Source of the DNA: Muribaculaceae bacterium
Lineage (GTDB): Bacteria; Bacteroidota; Bacteroidia; Bacteroidales; Muribaculaceae
NCBI GenBank assembly: GCA_029060585.1
Contig: JAIDTS010000486.1
Span: 1-5,839, forward strand
Length of the DNA stretch: 5,839 nt
Reading direction: 5' to 3'
Part shown: piece after piece, positions 1-5,745 of the stretch
Position numbering within the stretch: position 1 is the stretch's first letter
Layout of the letters: each line of letters begins with the position of its first letter
Translations under genes and position numbers: made by a program
Notes under the pieces: generated by a model
What the model saw: the letters and a program-made list of their open reading frames with translations, nothing else
Databases searched by the model: none
What the model was told of the DNA's origin: nothing

Positions 1-177
1 CTATGGAAATGGATAGCCTTGAACATCGCCGTAAACGTCACGCTGTCGCTGCTGTTTCTGTCAGATCCATCATGGGTATATCTCGTTCTGATCATACTGA
101 CGGCAGGGTGGCAGAAGTATATGGATGGGCGTATTCCTCCGAGACTACAGGCAACCCAGAAGAGAATCAACATCTAA
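1..177 (+). CDS. C-terminal end of an integral membrane protein (partial)
   Basis: The reading frame is open from the first base to a TAA at 175-177, giving the last 58 residues of a protein that starts outside the window. It has no usable start here. Two hydrophobic segments are visible: roughly residues 4-20 (WIALNIAVNVTLSLLFL) and 24-41 (SWVYLVLIILTAGWQKYM). A short basic tail containing GRIPPRLQ and QKR follows, as expected for a cytoplasmic C-terminus after a helical hairpin. The amino-acid pattern (aromatic and aliphatic residues in the helices, charged residues after them) makes this frame much more convincing than the overlapping frame that opens with ATG at position 3. I do not recognise the family, and 58 residues are too few to assign a function. 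The downstream small membrane protein starts 17 nt after the stop, so the two may be co-transcribed. Confidence 0.7.
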   Translation, partial: LWKWIALNIAVNVTLSLLFLSDPSWVYLVLIILTAGWQKYMDGRIPPRLQATQKRINI

Positions 178-194
178 TTCGACTTTCGAAAGTC

Positions 195-386
195 ATGCAT
201 ATATCATCTACACTTGTGCTGATCATAGCATCGATAGCCGCAGCACTCTTTGTCGGCCTATTCGTGGCGGCAGTCATCATCACCCACGGGAACAGACGGA
301 CCATTCAGAAGTATAACGAGAACAAGCGAAACAGCAAAAGCGCTCAGCGCATGGTATCAACCGACGAACCAAAGAAATCAATATAG
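195..386 (+). CDS. Small single-pass membrane protein, 63 aa, unknown function
   Basis: The ATG at 195 opens a 63-codon frame ending in TAG at 384-386. Residues 3-29 (starting ISSTLVLIIASIAAAL) form one long hydrophobic helix. The rest is a hydrophilic, basic tail (NRRTIQKYNENKRNSK) ending in KKSI, which by the positive-inside rule suggests a cytoplasmic C-terminus. The same frame is open back to an ATG at 3, but that stretch overlaps the convincing membrane-protein frame above, so the start at 195 is preferred. There is no Shine-Dalgarno sequence, which is normal in Bacteroidota. It lies 17 nt after the preceding stop, consistent with an operon. The family is not recognised. The hydrophobic helix at the very N-terminus could also be read as an uncleaved signal anchor. 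That it is a real gene rests on its composition and position only. Confidence 0.5.
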   Translation: MHISSTLVLIIASIAAALFVGLFVAAVIITHGNRRTIQKYNENKRNSKSAQRMVSTDEPKKSI

Positions 387-518
387 CATGTCTCAAGGCA
401 CTTAAGGATAATAGCTGTCGTAATTAAAATCTGAACCAATGTAATTTAATCAATATAGAGATAATACGCTCAAAGATATGTCACCAATCATAGGCATAAT
501 ACAAAACTAGACTGCCAT

Positions 519-3344
519 ATGCGATCAATCAGCGCTATATATACGACATTTATACTTGTATTTACGGCATTATCTGTCTATGCCGACCGACTTACGAACT
601 ACATAGACCCACGCATCGGGTCGGAGGGGCTGGGGCGCGTATTCGTCGGACCTTGCACACCGTTTGGAATGGTAAGGCCATCGCCTGACTGCACTCCATC
701 GCCAAACAGCGGTTGGCTTCCAATGCCGGAAAGGGTGGACGGTTTCGCGCAGGTGCACGTCAGCGGTACGGGAGGAGGCCCAAAATACGGCAACATCCTG
801 CTGCAGCCATTCTCAGGACCTCTTGACAACAGGGAGGTCTTCGGGATACGCGAGTCAGAGACAATCCTGCCGGCCTACTACTCCACAACATACAAGGATT
901 CGGGTATTAAGACCGAGATTACGGCTACCGACCGCACGGCAGCCTATAGATTTATGTACCCGACGGATGGAGACAAGTGTCTGAAGGTAGACGCCGGATT
1001 CTTCCTCGGGGAGTCACCGATTCCGGATGCACGCGAGGCTCAGCAGTTTGTAGGCAGCGAGATCCAAATTCTATCCGATACCGAGATATCGGGTTACAGC
1101 CGCATTCGTGGCGGCTGGAACAACGGGAGGGCTTATACTGTGTACTTCTATGCCAAGTCAGACACGCCATTCGATCAAGCAGCCACATGGAAAGGTTCAG
1201 AAATCAGTGAAAGCCTCGCGCAGTTCGACTCAGGGGAAAAGACGGGAGCCATTGTCAGATTTCCGGAACAGACCGATACGGTCAGCTTCCGAGTAGGCAT
1301 TTCCTTCATAAGCCCACTCAAAGCTAAATATAACTATGAGTCAGAATCTGAAGGGAAGTCTTTCGACGACATCAGGGAGGAGACACTCGCCAAATGGGAA
1401 AACGAAATGCGCAAGATAGAGGTGGATCCCGATACTCCCGAGCAGTACAAAAGGATGCTGTATACATCCCTGTACCACACAATGCTCATGCCTTCCGACC
1501 GGACCGGCGAGAATCCTCTCTGGACCGATCCCGTTCCCTATTACGATGATTTCTACGCACTCTGGGATACTTACCGCACGTCGATGCCACTGCTTTCCAT
1601 CATCGAGCCGCAGAGACTTGCCGATATGGTCAACTCGCTCGTCAACATAGGTAAGCGAGACGGATTCATGCCCGACGCACGGAGCGGAAACGCCAACGGA
1701 CGGACTCAGGGAGGATCCAATGCAGATGTGGTCATAGCAGATGCGTGTGTAAAAGGGATCCCGGGAATAGACTATGAGGCTGCGCTTAAGGCCATGATAC
1801 ATGACGCCACCATACCGCCGGGAGGCAACGAAGAGGCGGAAGGCAGAGGAGGGTTGCGCGAATATCTTGCTCTCGGCTACATACCACATGGCATAGCGAG
1901 GGCAGGCAACCGCACGGTGGAATACTCGCTCTGCGACTTTGCAATCGCACAGGTGGCAAAACGGCTCGGCAAGCTGGATATAGCCGAGAGGTATATGAAG
2001 CAGTCGGGATCATGGAAAAACCTTTGGCGCTCAGATTACGAGCATGACGGAGCACGAGGCTTCATTATGCCCCGCGATGCCGAAGGCAACTGGCTTGATT
2101 CGATACCTTTCGGGCACTCTAACAGCCAGCATCCTACGTTCAGGTATACTCCTCTTACATTCGAAGGGCCTTGGTACACGCCATGGTGGGACATGTTCTT
2201 CTACGAGGCGTCAGCCTGGGAATACTCGCTAAGTATTCCCCACGCCGTGGCAGGGCTCATCGAGAAGTGCGGAGGACCGGATGCTTTCGAGAAGAGGCTC
2301 GACACTTTCTTCAAGAAAAACTATTTCAACGTCAACAACGAGCCCTCCTTCCTTACGCCGTGCCTCTACCACTGGATCGGGAGGCCGGACAGATCGGGCG
2401 AGACGATAACTGAGATAATAGCGAAAAACTACAGCGACTCTCCTTCCGGACTTCCGGGTAATGACGACTCGGGAGCGATGTCGTCATGGCTCGTCTTCAA
2501 TATGGCGGGAATATATCCCAATGCAGGACACGACTACTATCTCATCCACACGCCTCTACTAAAGCGCACCATCTTTCATCTTTCTGACGGCAAGTCATTT
2601 TCCATAGAAGCGGAAGGTCTGTCTGATGAGAACCGATATATAATAAAAGCTTTCCTCAACGGCCTACCCTACCCTTACTCCACGCTCCGGCATTCCGATA
2701 TTGCCGCAGGAGGAGAGCTGAAACTGATAATGGGTAAAAAGCCCGGCAAATGGGGAAGCAGGATGTTTTCCGATAACGTATCTTCGGAAGAGAACAATAA
2801 TGACGTATCGTATGTACTTAGCACTACGGCTATTTCAGACACACGTGACTTATCCTTTAAGACAGAAGCCCCAAGCACGATTCCGGACACCCTGCAGGTA
2901 GCATATAAGCTTCATGGACAGACACGGCGGTTTAAATTCGTCTATGTTCCCGAGGCAGATGGGGGATTGACTCTTCACTGGAGCATAGTCCGCAACCTGA
3001 AACTATGGACAGGAAGCTACACAATGTCGGCGGCAGCTGTGAAGAACGGGACAGCTCAAAGCTATCTGATGCCTGAGGATGGCAACCACATCACTCTTCC
3101 AGACAACGAGACATTTGGAATTATTTCCCAAAATGCGTTTACAGCATTGAAAGCCCATGGTGAATTCCTCTACAACGGCGTAAGATGGCGACGCACCGGG
3201 ACCGGAACGTCTTCATTCGGACGCACAATCGAGGTAGTGGACGCGGCAGAGGGAGCGAGGATGACGATACTTGACAACCAAAGACTTCCGCTCATAATCT
3301 CAATGCAGGATAATCCTTTGGAGATAGACTGGACGATGATATAA
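519..3344 (+). CDS. GH92 family exo-alpha-mannosidase, secreted, with C-terminal extension
   Basis: Members of this family are Ca2+-dependent, inverting exo-alpha-mannosidases that trim mannose from N-glycans and mannans. A signal peptide spans about residues 1-22 (cleavage likely SVYA|D), with no lipobox cysteine, so the mature enzyme is probably periplasmic. The N-terminal beta-domain begins with NYIDPRIG (27-34) and PFGMV (48-52), then H80 and SGTG (82-85). The (alpha/alpha)6 catalytic part carries WDTYR (349-353), TQGGSNADVV (396-405), VEYS (467-470; E468 is the expected catalytic acid), FYEASAWEY (561-569), NEPSF (607-611) and GNDDSGAMS (647-655; the aspartates are the expected base and Ca2+ site). 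The hydrolase core ends near residue 746. The remaining 195 or so residues are an extra beta-rich region, making 941 aa against roughly 750 for typical members. The ATG at 519 is chosen because it places the signal peptide at the N-terminus; it has no Shine-Dalgarno. The linkage specificity (alpha-1,2, -1,3, -1,4 or -1,6) cannot be read from the sequence. Confidence 0.95.
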   Translation: MRSISAIYTTFILVFTALSVYADRLTNYIDPRIGSEGLGRVFVGPCTPFGMVRPSPDCTPSPNSGWLPMPERVDGFAQVHVSGTGGGPKYGNILLQPFSGPLDNREVFGIRESETILPAYYSTTYKDSGIKTEITATDRTAAYRFMYPTDGDKCLKVDAGFFLGESPIPDAREAQQFVGSEIQILSDTEISGYSRIRGGWNNGRAYTVYFYAKSDTPFDQAATWKGSEISESLAQFDSGEKTGAIVRFPEQTDTVSFRVGISFISPLKAKYNYESESEGKSFDDIREETLAKWENEMRKIEVDPDTPEQYKRMLYTSLYHTMLMPSDRTGENPLWTDPVPYYDDFYALWDTYRTSMPLLSIIEPQRLADMVNSLVNIGKRDGFMPDARSGNANGRTQGGSNADVVIADACVKGIPGIDYEAALKAMIHDATIPPGGNEEAEGRGGLREYLALGYIPHGIARAGNRTVEYSLCDFAIAQVAKRLGKLDIAERYMKQSGSWKNLWRSDYEHDGARGFIMPRDAEGNWLDSIPFGHSNSQHPTFRYTPLTFEGPWYTPWWDMFFYEASAWEYSLSIPHAVAGLIEKCGGPDAFEKRLDTFFKKNYFNVNNEPSFLTPCLYHWIGRPDRSGETITEIIAKNYSDSPSGLPGNDDSGAMSSWLVFNMAGIYPNAGHDYYLIHTPLLKRTIFHLSDGKSFSIEAEGLSDENRYIIKAFLNGLPYPYSTLRHSDIAAGGELKLIMGKKPGKWGSRMFSDNVSSEENNNDVSYVLSTTAISDTRDLSFKTEAPSTIPDTLQVAYKLHGQTRRFKFVYVPEADGGLTLHWSIVRNLKLWTGSYTMSAAAVKNGTAQSYLMPEDGNHITLPDNETFGIISQNAFTALKAHGEFLYNGVRWRRTGTGTSSFGRTIEVVDAAEGARMTILDNQRLPLIISMQDNPLEIDWTMI

Positions 3345-3364
3345 AACATTAACTTTCCAACTAT

Positions 3365-5119
3365 ATGAAAATCAAACAACTCCATTTCCTATTGGCAATA
3401 GCAGTCGTGAATACCACCGCAGTTTATGGCATCGGGCCGACGACATTGGCAGATCCGGTGCCGGATGTGCCTGCGGCTCTTCCTATCGGGTCTGTGCCGA
3501 TGGGAAGTCTCGACGACTTTGCGGAATATCAGCTTGACTTAGGGATGGAGGATGGTCCGTTTAAGGCAAACTGGGAATCTATCGAGGCAAATTATCCGGG
3601 CACACCGGAATGGCTACGCGACGCCAAGTTCGGCATATGGGTGCATTTTGGTCCGCAGTCGGCCGGCCAGAGTGGAGACTGGTATGCCCGCAATCTATAT
3701 AAGGAGGATCACAAGGCGTATGCCAACCATCTGAAGAATTTCGGGCATCCGTCAAAGGTAGGATATAAGGACGTATTGCGCGACTGGAGACCTGACAGCC
3801 TAAACCCTGAATACCTGACTGAACTGTACCATAAAGCAGGCGCACGCTTCCTGATGATACAGGGTGTGCATCACGACAACTATGACCTATGGAACTCTCA
3901 GTATCAGCCCTGGAATTCCGTCAATATCGGTCCTCACAGGGATTTTCTCAAGGAGTGGGCGGATGCCTGCCGCAAGCATGACATGCGTTATGGAGTGACA
4001 TTCCACCATGAATATACCTGGTGGTGGTGGCAGACGGCATTCGGGGCTGACTCAGAAGGTGAATATGCCGGAGTTCCATATGACGGCAACCTCACTTTGT
4101 CAGACGGCAAAGGCCAATGGTGGGAAGGCTATGATCCACGGCTCCTTTATGGTGTTGACCTGAGGGAATATGAGACAGTAGATGCGAATGCGCATAGTCC
4201 GTGGTCACCTCCGAAGGCAGGAATTTTCAGCAATCACCTTGATTATGCGAAGTGGTATGCGAAGCAATGGGCACAGCGCATCATGGACGTTACGGAGAAC
4301 TATGATCCGGACTTCATTTACACCGACGGCACGGTTCAGGGTCCCTTTACCGGTGACGGAACCGGTACGGGATTCAAGGCCAACGCCATGCCTCACGTAA
4401 TGGCTGACTACTACAACAAGATGCTTAAGAACCGCGGGAAAGTAGATGGATTCAGTATCATCAAATTCCGCAAGCCGACAAACGGAGCAGTCAACACAGC
4501 GGAATTTGACTTTCCGGATACAATCAATACATCGCAACCCTGGATCCGTGAGGCTCCGGTCGGCGACTGGTTTTATGCCCCCGGTTTTACCTATGACTCC
4601 GGCATGATGATCAAGTTCATCATCGAGGCTATAGCGCGAGACGGGAACGCGGCGCTGAATATCTGCCTTCTACCCGATGGAAGCATCGACCCGGATTGCG
4701 TCAGGATGCTTGAGGAAGTGGGCGACTGGATGGCCCGGAACGGGGAGGCTGTGTATGGCAGCCGCGCATGGCATAAGCTTGGCGAAGGGGTAGAGAAGGA
4801 CGGCAGGCTACGTAAGCTACCGGGCGGCGGTCTTGGGAAGAGGCATGCCGAGTTTCAGTTCTCGCCTGAGGATTTCCGTTTCACGGAGGGAAAGAACGGG
4901 AGTCTTTATGCCTTCTGCATGACAGTGCCGGAAGGGGGGACCAACGTTACGATAAAGTCGCTTGCCAATGGAGCGAAAGAGGCACCTCTTATTAAGGATG
5001 TCAAGCTTCTCGGGTATGAAAGTCCTTTGAAATGGACACAGACGGATAGCGGATTGTCGGTGACTCTGCCGGCTGATTTATCAGATTTCAAGTCTGCATT
5101 GGTATTCCGGATTGATTAA
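3365..5119 (+). CDS. GH29 family alpha-L-fucosidase, secreted
   Basis: GH29 enzymes are retaining alpha-L-fucosidases that release terminal fucose from glycans. Residues 1-22 form a signal peptide (hydrophobic core LLAIAVV, end VYG) with no lipobox cysteine. After a proline-rich linker, the barrel shows FGIWVHFGPQS (89-99, a variant of the usual FGIFIHWG), the substrate-binding QGVHHDNYDLW (166-176), WNSVNIGPHRD, FHHEYTWWWWQ (213-223) and FIYTDG with D321 as the expected nucleophile. E380 in TAEFDFPD is my candidate acid/base, by spacing from D321 and the TPE-like context. NAALNICLLPDG (428-439) followed by GDWMARNGEAVYGSRAW is the classic end of the barrel. A C-terminal beta-sandwich follows (LYAF, KDVKLLGYES, GLSVTLP). 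The length of 584 aa is within the family range. It begins 20 nt after the mannosidase stop with no promoter or Shine-Dalgarno between them, so the two are probably one transcript. Which fucose linkage is cut is not determinable. Confidence 0.95.
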   Translation: MKIKQLHFLLAIAVVNTTAVYGIGPTTLADPVPDVPAALPIGSVPMGSLDDFAEYQLDLGMEDGPFKANWESIEANYPGTPEWLRDAKFGIWVHFGPQSAGQSGDWYARNLYKEDHKAYANHLKNFGHPSKVGYKDVLRDWRPDSLNPEYLTELYHKAGARFLMIQGVHHDNYDLWNSQYQPWNSVNIGPHRDFLKEWADACRKHDMRYGVTFHHEYTWWWWQTAFGADSEGEYAGVPYDGNLTLSDGKGQWWEGYDPRLLYGVDLREYETVDANAHSPWSPPKAGIFSNHLDYAKWYAKQWAQRIMDVTENYDPDFIYTDGTVQGPFTGDGTGTGFKANAMPHVMADYYNKMLKNRGKVDGFSIIKFRKPTNGAVNTAEFDFPDTINTSQPWIREAPVGDWFYAPGFTYDSGMMIKFIIEAIARDGNAALNICLLPDGSIDPDCVRMLEEVGDWMARNGEAVYGSRAWHKLGEGVEKDGRLRKLPGGGLGKRHAEFQFSPEDFRFTEGKNGSLYAFCMTVPEGGTNVTIKSLANGAKEAPLIKDVKLLGYESPLKWTQTDSGLSVTLPADLSDFKSALVFRID

Positions 5120-5129
5120 TCTCCTTATG

Positions 5130-5173
5130 CTGCAATCGCAACCTCCGTTACTGCAACGGGGGTTGCGGGGCAG
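5130..5173 (+). terminator. Strong hairpin after the fucosidase, probable transcription terminator
   Basis: Starting 10 nt after the fucosidase stop, CGCAACCTCCGTT (5137-5149) pairs with AACGGGGGTTGCG (5155-5167) over 13 positions, with a single T-G wobble and a 5-nt loop ACTGC. An outer CTGC/GCAG pairing (5130-5133 with 5170-5173) extends it across a small internal loop. A run of T follows only after an intervening GGAAAA and is interrupted (TTTATTATTATATT), so it is not a textbook intrinsic terminator. It could alternatively be a 3'-end-stabilising structure for the glycosidase mRNA. The position directly behind the operon supports a 3'-end role. Confidence 0.55.
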
Positions 5174-5220
5174 GGAAAATTTATTATTATATTACTCAAC
5201 TTTCGTGTGCTCTAAAAATG

Positions 5221-5278
5221 TCACGCAGAGGGCGCAGAGGAGCTGGGAGCGCGGAGAGTCTTTCTTCTTGCTGATTCG
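5221..5278 (+). repeat. Direct repeat, copy A (about 58 nt)
   Basis: It begins TCACGCAGAGG and ends GCTGATTCG, and matches copy B at 5546-5602 over its full length with a few substitutions and one 1-nt gap. Internally the first part reads as a degenerate 9-nt tandem series: ACGCAGAGG, GCGCAGAGG, AGCTGGGAG, CGCGGAGAG (5223-5258). Motifs of the CGCAGAGGCGCAGAG type are, from memory, frequent in intergenic repeats of several bacterial groups including Bacteroidota; this was not checked here. Confidence 0.75.
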
Positions 5279-5420
5279 GCATTCGGAAGCAGAGGGCGCT
5301 GGGGCTCGCTCGCTTCGCATTGCAGGAATGGGGCAGCTGCGGTAGGGGTGTCGTGCTGTTGGATGAGAAAGGAGGGGCGGCAACGCGGATGGCGAAGCGC
5401 TGTGCGCCGCCAGGTGCGCT

Positions 5421-5440
5421 GATGGGGCCGGATGGGGCGC
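5421..5440 (+). repeat. 10-nt tandem duplication
   Basis: GATGGGGCCG (5421-5430) is followed immediately by GATGGGGCGC (5431-5440), matching at 8 of 10 positions. It contributes to the strong G-skew of the block. Confidence 0.5.
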
Positions 5441-5449
5441 GGATTTTTA

Positions 5450-5470
5450 AGTCTCCAGTCTTTAGTCTTA
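5450..5470 (+). repeat. 7-nt tandem repeat AGTCTNN, three units
   Basis: AGTCTCC, AGTCTTT and AGTCTTA follow one another without a gap. On the other strand this reads as AGACT spaced every seven bases. It sits in the middle of the interval between the two long direct repeats. There is no spacer between units, so it is not CRISPR-like. Confidence 0.65.
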
Positions 5471-5545
5471 AGAAGCATGTCGGCGGCCTGGGCCTACGCG
5501 GAGTCGTGGCTGAGCCTGGCTTCGCCGGCTTTCGCGGATTTGGTC

Positions 5546-5602
5546 TCACGCAGAGGCCGCGGAGGGGCTGGGAGCGCGGAAAGAATTTCTTTGGCTGATT
5601 CG
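5546..5602 (+). repeat. Direct repeat, copy B (about 57 nt)
   Basis: Same orientation as copy A. The identical cores are TCACGCAGAGG, GCTGGGAGCGCGGA, TTTCTT and GCTGATTCG. The two copies bound a 267-nt interval (5279-5545). The right copy lies 55 nt before the -33 element of the promoter, roughly at the GC-to-AT composition change. Confidence 0.75.
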
Positions 5603-5657
5603 TAGCGTCTTCATCATACTCAAACTTGTCTCGCTGTCAGAAACATATAAAATAAAT

Positions 5658-5688
5658 TTTGATATTTCATAAAAATTGATTAATTTTG
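5658..5688 (+). promoter_or_regulatory. Bacteroidetes consensus promoter (-33 TTTG, -7 TAATTTTG)
   Basis: TTTG at 5658-5661 and TAATTTTG at 5681-5688 are separated by 19 nt. This matches the established Bacteroides primary sigma factor consensus TTTG-N19-21-TAnnTTTG exactly. The surrounding sequence is very AT-rich. Transcription would be expected to start a few bases downstream, around 5693-5696, only some 2-5 nt before the hairpin at 5698. It is the only perfect match I found on the + strand of the intergenic regions. Confidence 0.8.
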
Positions 5689-5693
5689 CATCA

Positions 5694-5745
5694 ACATACT
5701 TACCCCGCTTCCCTTAAGAACAGCGCGCTCAGGGTAAGTTTTTTT
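5694..5745 (+). ncRNA. Candidate short structured RNA (about 50 nt) or transcribed leader
   Basis: The consensus promoter and the hairpin/T-tract at 5698-5745 together define a possible transcript of about 50 nt. Inside the outer stem, CGCT (5706-5709) can pair with AGCG (5722-5725), giving a two-part stem with loop TCCCTTAAGAAC. The element lies directly before an Abi_2 fragment. A conserved abiF RNA motif upstream of abiF genes has been described in the literature, but I cannot confirm that this is a member. It could equally be an attenuated leader of the Abi gene, or chance. Confidence 0.35.
5698..5745 (+). terminator. Intrinsic-terminator-like hairpin with T7 tract
   Basis: ACTTACCC (5698-5705) pairs perfectly with GGGTAAGT (5732-5739), and the 3' arm runs straight into a seven-T tract (5739-5745). 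The stem and T-tract fit rho-independent termination, although the 26-nt region between the arms is long and is only partly closed by the inner CGCT/AGCG stem. Its position next to the promoter means it would end the transcript almost as soon as it starts, as an attenuator or the 3' end of a small RNA. Confidence 0.55.

Larger units (their letters stand above)
5174..5657. other. Gene-free GC-rich, repeat-containing spacer
   Basis: No credible gene is seen here on either strand. The open frames that cross it translate to low-complexity Arg/Gly/Pro-rich peptides whose ends are just the direct repeats in translation. Composition changes sharply: positions 5341-5400 are 39/60 G+C by hand count with G far above C (30 versus 9), whereas 5641-5700 are 9/60 G+C. 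The block contains two related direct repeats of about 58 nt (5221-5278 and 5546-5602), a third partial copy of the first (11 identical bases, GCAGAGGGCGC, at 5225-5235 and 5289-5299), a 10-nt tandem pair and a 7-nt tandem triplet. It looks like an intergenic repeat element, not decayed coding sequence. Confidence 0.6.

Noticed and set aside
3..194. N-terminal part of a 127-residue frame opening with ATG at position 3
   Set aside because: It overlaps the convincing C-terminal frame of a membrane protein (1-177), and its own translation (charged, no domain features) looks like an out-of-frame shadow. Only the part from 195 is kept.
448..460. TAATTTAA as a -7 element for the glycosidase operon
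   Set aside because: It lacks the TTTG end of the consensus, and no TTTG or TTG lies at the right distance upstream.
1341..1889. 182-codon open frame on the minus strand
   Set aside because: It lies wholly inside the GH92 catalytic domain, is rich in Cys/Arg/His with no recognisable features, and is antisense shadow of GC-rich coding sequence.
5196..5549. 117-codon minus-strand frame in the right intergenic region
   Set aside because: The Pro/Ala/Arg-rich peptide is composed of the repeat island in translation, with no domain. Its start codon is inside the direct repeat.
5320..5598. 92-codon plus-strand frame
   Set aside because: Its Gly/Arg-rich C-terminus (LTQRPRRGWERG) is simply direct repeat copy B translated. 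Copy A gives a similar peptide in another frame (VTQRAQRSWERG), which is what a repeat, not a gene, produces.
5221..5602. CRISPR array
   Set aside because: Only two diverged repeats with a 267-nt interval, no regular spacers, and the 7-nt units are directly adjacent to one another. No cas gene is present.
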